From JBBRYB01 sp038238115 (lineage in GTDB: Bacteria; Actinomycetota; Actinomycetes; Propionibacteriales; Nocardioidaceae): 64,000 nucleotides of DNA. The position numbers and the translations under genes were made by a program. The first letter of the stretch is position 1. Every line of letters starts with the position of its first letter. Of the stretch, positions 43,035 to 51,176 are shown in pieces. Below the pieces are notes generated by a model that was not told where the DNA came from, did not search any database, and saw only the letters and a program-made list of their open reading frames with translations. The stretch covers positions 23,034 through 87,033 of the forward strand of contig JBBRYB010000016.1 of the NCBI GenBank assembly GCA_038238115.1, read 5' to 3'.

Positions 43035-44789
43035 TCAACGCTGCAAAGGGATGGGCAGAACGGCGTGGACATGACCACCAACAGCGCGTGGTTCCGCTGT
43101 GAGCGTGCCACCGAGCTGGGCGGCTCGCTCCCGCATCGACGCGATGCCGACGCCGGTCGACCATCCGCCGTTCGACGTCCCGGCGTCGGTCACGTCGATG
43201 ACCAGCGCCCCGAGATCGTCATGAAGACGCACAGTTGCCGTGTCACAGCCGCTGTGTCGAGCCACGTTCGTGAGCGCCTCCATCACGATCCGGTACGCCG
43301 CGACCTCAACGGCCGCCGTCACCGTGGCAGGCAGCTCGCGCTCGGTGATGGTCACGCGCAGTGGGTTCCCGTCAGAGGTCCTCAGCGCAACGGCTTGTTG
43401 CCTCAAAGCCGGAACCAGACCCAGCTCGTCCAGCGCCGGTGGTCGCATGGCGTAGACAAGCCGTCTGATCTCCTCGATCGCGCTCACCGTCTCGGCGCGC
43501 ATGCTGACCAGCAGCGAATCGGTGCCGTCGGGATCCGAGCGCAGCGTGTTCCGAGCGGCGTCGGCGGTGAAGGCGACCCCCGAGAGGCGAGGCCCGAGCC
43601 CGTCGTGCAGATCACGGCGCAGCCGACGGCGCTCCTCCTCCAGTGCGGTGATGGTGGCTTCTCGAGACCGTTGTAGATCCGCGGCAAGGCTGCTCGCCCG
43701 GAGTGTCTGGGCAAGGAGCGGAGCGACCAAGCTCAGGACATGCATGTCCCCGGCCGACAGCTTGAGGTCACCTGCACGCAGCCCTACCACAAGCTCACCT
43801 CGTCGACCCTCGCCGAGGGCCAGGCTCAGCTGTCGGGTGTGGGTGACCTCGGAACCGGAGGCGGCGAGGGGGACGCCCTCGACACTGAGGGCGGCGTACG
43901 GCAGCACCAGGGCGTCGCGGATCGCCCGCAGTGCGAGGACAGGGTCGTCGCCGATACTGCCCACCACCGTCGTCGCGGCCCCGAGCGGATCAGGCCGGTG
44001 CCCGAAGAGCAGCTCGTCGACCACGCCGCGAAGCACAACCTGCAACGGATGGAACGTCGTTGCGGCGAGCAGGGCGATGATCGCCATCGCGCCCACGGCC
44101 GGGGTCGTCGCGCTGAGGATCTCCAGGACAGAGGCGGCGGTGACGAAGCCTGAGACGTACACGATGCCGGCGAACGCGAACACGACGCTGTGCACCACCA
44201 AACCACGGACGTCGACGACCTCCGGTCGGGCCACTCCGGCGTACATCGCCGGCCCGAGCAGCACGAAGAACGCGAAGGCAACGACCACACCTGTCGTCGA
44301 GGGGGCGGCGAACGACGCCACGCCCGCCCCCAATCCGGGGACGCCCGCGCCGAGGGCCATCCACGCCAGCGCCCACCGATCGCTGTCTGAGCTCCGCTCG
44401 ATGCGCCACCATGTGTGCGCGACCAGGGCCAAGGTGATGACGAGGCCCATGACCCCGACCACGTCGACGTCCTGCCATTGCGCGACGGCCAGCACGCCCG
44501 CGCCCGTGATCGTGGCGACGGCCACGAAGTCGACCGGGTGCCGCCAATCGCCACGCGGGTACGTCGTCAACGCGAGAGGAAGAACCAAGGCGGCCGCCAC
44601 GGTGAAGCCGAACCGCGCCGCCTCCGAGTGCTCGGACCCATCGAGGACGGCGCTGGCCACCAGCACGATGCCGGTCAGGACCAGCAGCGAACCCGACAGC
44701 CAGATCCGGCGAAGCTGGAGGAGGACACCGCCCGCCGCCAGCGAAGCTCCGACCGCCGCCACTGCGACCAGGATGGCGCCGGCGATCAC
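43035..44789 (-). CDS. Sensor histidine kinase, NarL/DegS (HisKA_3) type
   Basis: 584 residues, GTG start overlapping the response-regulator stop by four bases (GTGA). Eight or more membrane helices fill the first 250 residues, so the sensing part is membrane-embedded. A GAF-like segment follows, then HisKA_3 with phospho-acceptor H395 in RRDLHDGLGPRLSG. The ATPase part has EALTNVARHSG (N box), VIDVTDAG (D box) and GVGIASMRERAAQLGG (G box). Paired with the regulator at 44786; possible control of the adjacent membrane-protein genes. Confidence 0.92.
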   Translation of the reverse strand: MIAGAILVAVAAVGASLAAGGVLLQLRRIWLSGSLLVLTGIVLVASAVLDGSEHSEAARFGFTVAAALVLPLALTTYPRGDWRHPVDFVAVATITGAGVLAVAQWQDVDVVGVMGLVITLALVAHTWWRIERSSDSDRWALAWMALGAGVPGLGAGVASFAAPSTTGVVVAFAFFVLLGPAMYAGVARPEVVDVRGLVVHSVVFAFAGIVYVSGFVTAASVLEILSATTPAVGAMAIIALLAATTFHPLQVVLRGVVDELLFGHRPDPLGAATTVVGSIGDDPVLALRAIRDALVLPYAALSVEGVPLAASGSEVTHTRQLSLALGEGRRGELVVGLRAGDLKLSAGDMHVLSLVAPLLAQTLRASSLAADLQRSREATITALEEERRRLRRDLHDGLGPRLSGVAFTADAARNTLRSDPDGTDSLLVSMRAETVSAIEEIRRLVYAMRPPALDELGLVPALRQQAVALRTSDGNPLRVTITERELPATVTAAVEVAAYRIVMEALTNVARHSGCDTATVRLHDDLGALVIDVTDAGTSNGGWSTGVGIASMRERAAQLGGTLTAEPRAVGGHVHAVLPIPLQR

Positions 44790-45433
44790 GACGACTGCCC
44801 CAACCCGCCCTCGCGGGCGCGGATAATCGCCTCGGTGCGGTCGGCGACCTCGAGCTTCGCGAAGACGTTCGTCAGGTGGTTGCTGACCGTCTTCGGTGAG
44901 AGGAACAGCCGCTCGGCGATGGCTGCCGTCCTGCGGCCTGAGGCGAGCAGGTCCAGGATCTCCCGCTCCCGAGCGGTGAGCTGAGGGAACGGTTCCGCGG
45001 TCGGCACCGGCGGGGCTGCGAAGTAGTCGAGCACTCGACCGGCGATTCCTGGCCCGAAAATGACCTGACCAGCCACGACCGCATGGATGGCGCCCACGAT
45101 CTCACCCTGCTCGGCTCCCTTGAGCAGGTAGCCACGGGCGCCGGCCTGCATGGCGGTCAGCACTGTGGCGTCGTCGTCGTACATGGTGAGCATGAGCACG
45201 GCGGTCTCAGGCGTGACCTCGCGGATCCGTCGGGTCGCCTCGACGCCACCCAGACCCGGCATCCGCACGTCCATGAGGACAATGTCGGGACGCAGCAGCT
45301 GCACCTCGCGGATGGCGGCCTCTCCGTCCGCAGCCTCACCGACGACCTCGAGCCCGTCGATGGTGGCGATCAGGGCACGCAGGCCGCCACGCACGACCGG
45401 GTGGTCGTCGGCGAGCACGATCCGCACCGTCAT
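44786..45433 (-). CDS. NarL/LuxR-type response regulator
   Basis: 215 residues from ATG 45433; ATG 45445 (MIEDMTVRI) is an alternative. Receiver domain: D9/D10 in VLADDHP, phospho-acceptor D55 in DIVLMDVRMPG, Thr in MLTMYDDD and Lys in YLLKGAEQGE. LuxR-type helix-turn-helix: LTAREREILDLLASGRRTAA, then LFLSPKTVSNHLTNVFAKL. Activated by the downstream histidine kinase. A palindrome in the promoter gap upstream is the likely binding site. Confidence 0.92.
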   Translation of the reverse strand: MTVRIVLADDHPVVRGGLRALIATIDGLEVVGEAADGEAAIREVQLLRPDIVLMDVRMPGLGGVEATRRIREVTPETAVLMLTMYDDDATVLTAMQAGARGYLLKGAEQGEIVGAIHAVVAGQVIFGPGIAGRVLDYFAAPPVPTAEPFPQLTAREREILDLLASGRRTAAIAERLFLSPKTVSNHLTNVFAKLEVADRTEAIIRAREGGLGQSS

Positions 45434-45470
45434 GTCCTCAATCATGGCGGCCACGAGTTCCCGGTGGCCC

Positions 45471-45511
45471 GGGAAGATCTTCCCTGAGAAGCGGTGGGAT
45501 CGCGGGAAGAT
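45471..45511. promoter_or_regulatory. Candidate response-regulator operator: palindrome plus half-site
   Basis: GGGAAGATCTTCCC (45471-45484) is a perfect 14-bp palindrome. A further GGGAAGAT copy lies at 45504-45511, 33 bp from the start of the first, about three DNA turns. The sites sit between the divergent response-regulator and membrane-protein genes. Binding by the NarL-type regulator is inferred. Confidence 0.5.
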
Positions 45512-45592
45512 GAACGGGTACACCGGACCTGTTCTCGGGAACTGCGTCGTCGGCACCGTGGAGTCATCCACTTCCCAGACAAGGAGATACCG

Positions 45593-45967
45593 ATGAGTCC
45601 CACAACCACCCGGCAGAAGGTCGGGCTCGTGCTGGCCGGAGTGTTGAGTGTCATCAACATCCCGAGCGTCTTCTTTCCCACCCCTGGCGGCGAGACCGGC
45701 CCACCGCTGGCGATCCTCTTCGTCGGCACTGTCCTCGGCGTCATCGGACTGGTCGCTGTTGTCGTCGCCTGGCGTAGCGGGAACAGGGTTGCTATCCGGG
45801 TTGCCGCGGGCACACTGATTATCAACCTCCTGACGTCGTTGCCTGCGTTCTTCGTCGACGTCCCGCCGGCCGTCAAGGCGCTCGTCGGGCTGAGCATCCT
45901 CGTGACCGTGCTCGCCGTGGCTTTGATGTTCGCCCCGTCGCGCCGCTCAGTGCCAGTGCTGGACTGA
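45593..45967 (+). CDS. Small four-helix membrane protein
   Basis: 124 residues from ATG 45593, preceded by AAGGAG; the longer open frame from 45494 is rejected. Hydrophobic segments KVGLVLAGVLSVINIPSVFF, LAILFVGTVLGVIGLVAVVV, AAGTLIINLLTSLPAFFV and LVGLSILVTVLAVALMFA predict four membrane helices. Family not recognised. Divergent from the two-component genes and followed one base later by the next membrane gene, so a two-gene operon probably controlled by the regulator. Confidence 0.7.
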   Translation: MSPTTTRQKVGLVLAGVLSVINIPSVFFPTPGGETGPPLAILFVGTVLGVIGLVAVVVAWRSGNRVAIRVAAGTLIINLLTSLPAFFVDVPPAVKALVGLSILVTVLAVALMFAPSRRSVPVLD

Positions 45968-45968
45968 G

Positions 45969-46265
45969 GTGCTGACGATGATCGCTGTTGTCACGGTTCT
46001 GCTGGCCTTCCCGCTCGGCTACTTCCTGCAGTCCCGGCTGGCCGCCAACACGGCCTACGCCATCGCCTATCTCTGGGCGTTCGTCTACCAGACGATGTAT
46101 CTGATCCTGGACTCGTTGGGTGGCGGGCAGAACCCGGCGTTCGAAACCCAGAAATTCCCCTGGTCGTACGGCATCGTCACGCTTTCCATCTTCATCGTCG
46201 GCTTCGCCCTCGTGAATCTCGGACACTGGGTGCGCGCTCGGCGCGGAGTGGCTTCCACCGCCTGA
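45969..46265 (+). CDS. Small membrane protein
   Basis: 98 residues from GTG 45969 (ATG 45978 alternative). Helices MIAVVTVLLAFPLGYFLQ, AYAIAYLWAFVYQTMYLILD and GIVTLSIFIVGFALVNLGHW suggest three membrane passes with a basic C-terminus. It starts one base after the previous stop, which implies coupling. Function unknown; could act with the preceding protein as a membrane complex. Confidence 0.65.
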   Translation: MLTMIAVVTVLLAFPLGYFLQSRLAANTAYAIAYLWAFVYQTMYLILDSLGGGQNPAFETQKFPWSYGIVTLSIFIVGFALVNLGHWVRARRGVASTA

Positions 46266-46302
46266 ACCCTTCCCGGGGTATGCCGATCGGAGATGTTGCG
46301 AC

Positions 46303-46329
46303 AGACGCTGGTGCGGTTGACCAGCGTCT
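46303..46329. terminator. 10-bp hairpin between convergent genes
   Basis: AGACGCTGGT (46303-46312), loop GCGGTTG, ACCAGCGTCT (46320-46329): perfect stem in the 163-bp gap between the membrane-protein operon and the convergent nrdJ. Suits a bidirectional U-less terminator. Confidence 0.65.
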
Positions 46330-46428
46330 CTCGCATGTCAGCGACCGCCGCGCGACACGCGACCCCTCGACGACTGCAGCGGCGGACACCGTTACCGCTC
46401 CACCTGAACCGACCTACGTCCCGTCCCG

Positions 46429-49400
46429 TCAGCTACAGCCGGAGGTGGAGCCGCAACCTTCACAGACATAGCAGCTGCCGGCGGGACGCATCTTGGTGCC
46501 GCACGTGAAACACAGCGGCGAGTCGACCTCCCGGCCGGACAGCACCTCGAGCAGCTCGGCACTGGTCTTGGCCCCCCCTGGCACTGGCTTGGCGGTCTCC
46601 GCGATGACGTCGGCCTCGTCGGCCGACACGTCCCCGGCGACGGACGCGTCGGACGCCACCGAGCCGGCGACAGCACGACCGGAGCCCGAATCAGCCTTGA
46701 GAGACTCGGCTTCCGGCACCTCAGCCAGATCACCGTCGGAGGCGGCCGCCTCGTACGAGCCCGTGTCGAGCCGGCGCTGGCGCTCCTCGGCGGTGTAGAT
46801 CCCGAGGCCGGCCCGCGACTCGAACGGGAGGTAGTCGAGCGCCAGCCTGCGGAAGATGTAGTCCATGATCGACTGGCTCATCCGGACATCGGGGTCATCT
46901 GTCAGGCCGGCCGGCTCGAACTTCATGTTCGTGAACTTGCTGACGTAGGTCTCCAGTGGCACGCCGTACTGCAGCGAGATGGAGATCGCCATCGAGAAGG
47001 CGTCCATCACACCGGCCAGCGTCGAGCCCTGCTTGCCGAGCTTGAGGAAAACCTCACCAAGACCGTCGTCGGGGTACGACCCGGCCGTCATGTAGCCCTC
47101 GGCGCCGCCGACCGTGAAGCTCGTGGTCCGCGACGGACGCGACTTCGGCAGCCGCTTGCGCACCGGACGCTCCACCACCTGGACCACCGGCGTAGCGACA
47201 TCGTTGGCCGAGAAGGCCTTGTCAGCACCCTTCGCCTTCGCGTCCTGAAGCGGTTGGCCGACCTTGCAGTTGTCACGGTAGACCGCGAGCGCTTTGAGGC
47301 CGAGCTTCCAGCCCTGCAGGTAAACGTCGGCGACCTCCTCAACCGTTGCCCGCTCGGGCAGATTCACGGTCTTCGAGATCGCCCCGGAGATGAAGGGCTG
47401 GGTGGCGGCCATCATCCGCACGTGACCCATCGGGGCAATCGCCCGCTCCCCCATCGCCGTGTCGAAAACCTCGTAGTGCTCGGTCCTCAACCCAGGAGCA
47501 TCGATGACATGTCCGTGCTCAGCGATGTACTCCACGATCGCCTCGATCGTCTCGCCGGTGTAGCCGAGCTTCTTCAGCGCCCGTGGGATCGTCTGATTGA
47601 CGATCTGCATGGACCCGCCGCCGACGAGCTTCTTGAACTTGACCAACGAGAAGTCCGGCTCGATCCCGGTCGTGTCCGCATCCAGCATGAAGCTGATCGT
47701 GCCGGTCGGAGCCAGCACACTGGCCTGGGCGTTTCTGTATCCGTTCTTCTCGCCCAACCTGAGCACCTGCTCCCAGGCCTTGGTGGCCTCCTTGTGCACA
47801 TCCTTGTCCCACGGGTGCAGCGTGCGCACCGCGTCGTTCGCCGCCGCGTGCTTGCGCATCACCCGCTTGTGGGCGTCGGCGTTGCGGGCGTAGCCGGCGT
47901 ATGGACCCACCACCCCGGCAATCTCGGCCGAGCGCTTGTACGACGTACCGGTCATCAGCGACGTGATGTCCGCCGCCAGGGTCCGACCGCCCTCGGAGTC
48001 GTAACCGAGACCCATCGCCATCAGCAGCGCGCCCAAATTGGCGTACCCGATGCCAAGCTGGCGATAGTCGCGCGTGGTCTGCGTGATCGCCTCCGTCGGG
48101 AAGTCGGCGAAGCAGATCGAGATGTCCATCGCGGTGATGACCATCTCCAGGCATCGCGCGAAGAGCGGCGCATCGAACGTGTCGTCCTCACGAAGGAACT
48201 TCAACAGATTGAGCGATGCCAGGTTGCACGAGGAGTTGTCGAGGCTCATGTATTCACTGTTGTGCACGACAACACCAGGCAGGCCCTCGCAGCTGACCAC
48301 GAAGTTCGCGTTGCCGGGGGCTTCGAGGTCGTAGACCCTGACCGGATCCTGGCTGTTGACGGGAGTCACCGTGGCAACGGCATCCCCAAGGGCCGACTGA
48401 GATGTCAGCCGGTCTCCTGAAGACAGTTCCTGGGCTGGCACCCACGAGCCGCCGACGAGGTAGCGATGCTCTGGCGTGCTACGCAGTCGCAGCCCGTTGC
48501 GCGTCACGACGTCGACAAGTTCCTTCGTCTCACCGGCTACCCAGGCACGAGAGACTCGTTGGAAGCTGAGCCCCCCGCCGTCGTGACTGAGCACACTGAC
48601 GGGCTGGCCAGCCCCCAGGGCCTTGACGACCTGGTCGAGGGCCACCGGTCCATCGGCGGTCTGCACGAGGGTGTCACCGGTGAAGCAGCAAGGGTTGGAT
48701 GCGGTGATTCGTCCCGTTTCAGGGTTGGTGTGCCAGTCGTTGATCGTATCGTCGTACTGGATGCCGGGGTCGGCGCACTCCCAGGCGGCCTGGGCGATCT
48801 TGGCGAACAGCTCGCGCGCGTCGACTGTCTCGATGACCTCTCCGGTCTGGCGGGCGCGCAGGCCGAACTCGGTGCCCTCCTCGACCGCGCGCATGAACTC
48901 GTCGGTGACGCGGACTGAGTTGTTGGCGTTCTGGTACTGCACGCTGTGGATGTCGGCGCCGCCGAGGTCCATGTCGAAGCCGGCGTCACGCAGCGCCCGG
49001 ATCTTGTGCTCCTCCCGCGCCTTAGTCTCGACGAACTCCTCGATGTCGGGGTGGTCGACATCGAGCACCACCATCTTCGCGGCCCGGCGGGTGGCGCCGC
49101 CGGACTTGATCGTCCCCGCCGACGCGTCCGCGCCGCGCATGAACGAGACGGGCCCCGACGCCGTACCGCCGGAACTCAGCAGTTCCTTGCTCGACCGGAT
49201 GCGGCTCAGGTTGAGGCCGGCGCCCGAGCCGCCCTTGAAGATGAAACCTTCCTCCTTGTACCAGTTGAGGATCGAGTCCATCGAGTCGTCGACAGAAAGG
49301 ATGAAACATGCTGAGCATTGCTGCGGCGACGTGGTGCCGACGTTGAACCAGACCGGGGAGTTGAAGCTGAACACCTGGTGCACGAGCATGTGCGTCAGCT

Positions 49401-49773
49401 CATGCTCGAAGACCTCGGCGTCGTCCGGTGTCGCGAAGTAGCCGTGCTGCTCTCCAGCCGCCCGGTAGGTCTTGACCACGCGGTCGACGAGCTGCCTGAG
49501 GCTCCGCTCGCGTGCGTCGGTGCCGACCGCCCCGCGGAAGTACTTCGTGGTGACGATGGTGGAGGCGTTGACCGACCAGAACTCGGGGAACTCCACACCA
49601 CGCTGCTCGAAGACCGTCTCGCCCGTCTTCCAGTTCTGCTGGACGACGTCGCGGCGCTCCCAGGTGATCGCGTCGTAAGGATGTTCGCCCGGGGTGGTGA
49701 AGATCCGCTCGATCTTCAGACCCGTGCCGCTGCTTCGCCGGGATGCGGCGCGGCGGCTGTCGGTCTCGGTCAT
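46429..49773 (-). CDS. nrdJ: Vitamin B12-dependent (class II) ribonucleotide reductase with mini-intein
   Basis: The precursor is 1,114 residues; removing a 143-residue intein leaves 971, the family size. It reduces ribonucleotides to deoxyribonucleotides using adenosylcobalamin, with no tyrosyl-radical subunit. SPVWFNVGTT and QQCSACFILSVDDSMDSILN carry a redox cysteine. The predicted thiyl-radical site N-x-C-x-E becomes NPC-SEY after splicing (C362 joined to S506, E507). ILAPTGTISF-type segment ASVLAPTGTISFMLDADTTG is the phosphate-binding loop. The C-terminus is a Cys-rich zinc-ribbon-like tail (CFTCGTKMRP, CYVCEGCGSTSGC). Downstream of nrdR by 132 bp. Confidence 0.95.
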   Translation of the reverse strand: MTETDSRRAASRRSSGTGLKIERIFTTPGEHPYDAITWERRDVVQQNWKTGETVFEQRGVEFPEFWSVNASTIVTTKYFRGAVGTDARERSLRQLVDRVVKTYRAAGEQHGYFATPDDAEVFEHELTHMLVHQVFSFNSPVWFNVGTTSPQQCSACFILSVDDSMDSILNWYKEEGFIFKGGSGAGLNLSRIRSSKELLSSGGTASGPVSFMRGADASAGTIKSGGATRRAAKMVVLDVDHPDIEEFVETKAREEHKIRALRDAGFDMDLGGADIHSVQYQNANNSVRVTDEFMRAVEEGTEFGLRARQTGEVIETVDARELFAKIAQAAWECADPGIQYDDTINDWHTNPETGRITASNPCCFTGDTLVQTADGPVALDQVVKALGAGQPVSVLSHDGGGLSFQRVSRAWVAGETKELVDVVTRNGLRLRSTPEHRYLVGGSWVPAQELSSGDRLTSQSALGDAVATVTPVNSQDPVRVYDLEAPGNANFVVSCEGLPGVVVHNSEYMSLDNSSCNLASLNLLKFLREDDTFDAPLFARCLEMVITAMDISICFADFPTEAITQTTRDYRQLGIGYANLGALLMAMGLGYDSEGGRTLAADITSLMTGTSYKRSAEIAGVVGPYAGYARNADAHKRVMRKHAAANDAVRTLHPWDKDVHKEATKAWEQVLRLGEKNGYRNAQASVLAPTGTISFMLDADTTGIEPDFSLVKFKKLVGGGSMQIVNQTIPRALKKLGYTGETIEAIVEYIAEHGHVIDAPGLRTEHYEVFDTAMGERAIAPMGHVRMMAATQPFISGAISKTVNLPERATVEEVADVYLQGWKLGLKALAVYRDNCKVGQPLQDAKAKGADKAFSANDVATPVVQVVERPVRKRLPKSRPSRTTSFTVGGAEGYMTAGSYPDDGLGEVFLKLGKQGSTLAGVMDAFSMAISISLQYGVPLETYVSKFTNMKFEPAGLTDDPDVRMSQSIMDYIFRRLALDYLPFESRAGLGIYTAEERQRRLDTGSYEAAASDGDLAEVPEAESLKADSGSGRAVAGSVASDASVAGDVSADEADVIAETAKPVPGGAKTSAELLEVLSGREVDSPLCFTCGTKMRPAGSCYVCEGCGSTSGCS
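48259..48687 (-). other. Mini-intein (143 residues) inside nrdJ
   Basis: It begins with C1 of CFTGDTLVQTADGPVALDQV (block A), continues to block B (T71-P-E-H74 in RSTPEHRYLV) and block F (VRVYDLEAPGNANFVV), and ends with block G, GVVVHN: penultimate H142 and terminal N143. The next residue is Ser, the +1 nucleophile. There is no endonuclease domain between blocks B and F, so it cannot home on its own. The insertion is after Cys362 of the host, between C and S of the active-site N-x-C-x-E motif. The block F His of many inteins is absent. Confidence 0.93.
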
Positions 49774-49905
49774 GATGCTCCTGCCTCGTCCTGGTCTGTT
49801 CCAAGGACTGTCGTCGTGTCGTGGGTCGTGCAGGTCGATCAGATGCTCATGGTGCGGGTTCCTCGTCGTCTCAGTGGTGCTGCCTTGCGTACGCCGGTGG
49901 GGCAG

Positions 49906-50418
49906 TCAGCGGTTGGGCGCCCTTCTCGGCACAGCGCCGCTCGCCAACAGGTCGGGCTCCTGCCCGGTCGGCGACCGCTCGGCGCGCAGTACGGCGATCT
50001 CCGCCTCGAAGTCCTCTGCCGACTCGAACGCGTGATAGACGCTCGCGAACCGCAGATAGGCGACCTCGTCGAGCTCGCGCAGCGGGCCGAGGATGGCGAG
50101 GCCGACCTCGTGGGCGGGCACCTCGGCCCACCCGGCGGCACGCAAGACGTCCTCGACCCGCGAGCCGAGCAGCGCGAGCTGGTCGCCGCTGACCGGCCGC
50201 CCTTTGCAGGCCTTGCGCACTCCACCGACGGCCTTGTCTCGGCTGAACGGTTCGGTGGCCCCGGACCGCTTGACCACCGTGAGCTGCATGGCCTCCACAG
50301 TGGTGAACCGCTTTTCGCAGTGTGGGCAGGAGCGACGGCGCCGGATCGACGTACCGTCCTCGGCGACCCGTGAGTCGAGCACGCGCGTGTCGGTGTGCCG
50401 GCAATACGGGCAATGCAT
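49906..50418 (-). CDS. nrdR: Transcriptional repressor NrdR
   Basis: 170 residues. The zinc ribbon is C3-P-Y-C6 and C31-P-H-C34 with DSRVAEDGTSIRRRRSCPHC. The ATP-cone follows (TVVKRSGATEPFSRDKAVGG, VRKACKGRPVS), which senses ATP/dATP and switches DNA binding. FASVYHAFESAEDFEAEI closes the family core. Ribosome site GGAGAAGG. It represses ribonucleotide reductase genes and, with the boxes at 50565-50612, its own operon. First gene of nrdR-nrdJ. Confidence 0.97.
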   Translation of the reverse strand: MHCPYCRHTDTRVLDSRVAEDGTSIRRRRSCPHCEKRFTTVEAMQLTVVKRSGATEPFSRDKAVGGVRKACKGRPVSGDQLALLGSRVEDVLRAAGWAEVPAHEVGLAILGPLRELDEVAYLRFASVYHAFESAEDFEAEIAVLRAERSPTGQEPDLLASGAVPRRAPNR

Positions 50419-50564
50419 GCTGTCGCCTTCTCCTCGCCTGGTGCGCTGCGCTCATACCGCGGTTCTACCCAACGGCTCCGACAGTTCTGCGGACCGCCGC
50501 TCGTGCGGCAGGGGAGACCTGTGGACAACGTGGGGAGAAGCCCTGGTCTGCTTGGGACGAGTAA

Positions 50565-50612
50565 CCACAATCTGTGGAGAACTACATCCGCGTAACTACT
50601 ATATCTAGGGGT
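50565..50612 (-). promoter_or_regulatory. Pair of candidate NrdR boxes
   Basis: CCACAATCTGTGG (50565-50577) and the AT-rich quasi-palindrome ACTACTATATCTAGGGGT (50595-50612), with centres about 32 bp apart. NrdR boxes typically come in pairs three helical turns apart. The second box covers the -10 element. Match to the consensus is approximate. Confidence 0.6.
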
Positions 50613-50626
50613 CACCTTAGAGTCAA
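50598..50626 (-). promoter_or_regulatory. Consensus-like promoter of nrdR-nrdJ
   Basis: On the minus strand TTGACT (50626-50621), a 17-bp spacer, then TATAGT (50603-50598): near-consensus -35 and -10 hexamers. Transcription would start near 50590, leaving a leader of about 170 nt before nrdR. Confidence 0.8.
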
Positions 50627-50900
50627 CGTGGTGCGAAGCGCAAATGTCTTCGCTCGCGAGGACGCGACCTTGCCACGTTCGCGCAGGTCAGCGCGCTACC
50701 TGGGTACGTCTCCGGCGGCGTGTCGGCCAGGCCCTCGGCGTCTGCTGCGAACGCGGTCAGCCGGCGGGCGCGGCGCAGAGACCGGCGCTGGGCTCGCCTG
50801 GCCTCCTGATGGTCGGAGCCTCGGGGAGCCTTCAGGAACTGCCGAGCCGACCGGGTTTGTTTGCCGTGCCACGGGCACGGTCAGTCTGGGAGAGTCTGCC

Positions 50901-51050
50901 TCAACGAGAACGCTTGGCGCTCCGGGAGGCGGCCTTGCTCCTGACCTTTGCCGCCGTGCTCTTGATCCGGGCCTGGTTCTCCGGCTTGCGCAGCAGGTCA
51001 AAACCCTTCTTCGCCAACCCGAGTCTCGTCACGTTGCCCAGCAAGCCCAT
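50901..51050 (-). CDS. Small basic protein of unknown function
   Basis: 49 residues from ATG 51050, six bases after AAGAGG: MGLLGNVTRLGLAKKGFDLL, then RKPENQARIKSTAAKVRSKA and a Ser/Arg/Lys-rich end. Highly basic, helical at the start, no membrane segment of full length. It may bind nucleic acid or membranes. Upstream of the nrdR promoter on the same strand, with about 270 bp of gene-free sequence between. Confidence 0.65.
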   Translation of the reverse strand: MGLLGNVTRLGLAKKGFDLLRKPENQARIKSTAAKVRSKAASRSAKRSR

Positions 51051-51176
51051 CGTGTGCCTCTTCTCGTCCGCGGCATGAGCCACCACTATCGCAGGCGTTA
51101 CCGCCCTGGCTAACGGCGGCGGACCACGCTGCACGTCGGGGTGGCGAGGGTTTCGGCCCGCGGGCAGGATGGCGGC

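Noticed and set aside
43501..44826. Plus-strand open frame of about 440 codons
   Set aside because: Shadow of the histidine kinase gene on the other strand; Ser/Thr/Arg-rich with no domain.
50419..50590. Cobalamin riboswitch in the nrdR-nrdJ leader
   Set aside because: Looked for because nrdJ needs B12, but the conserved B12-box and core segments were not seen.
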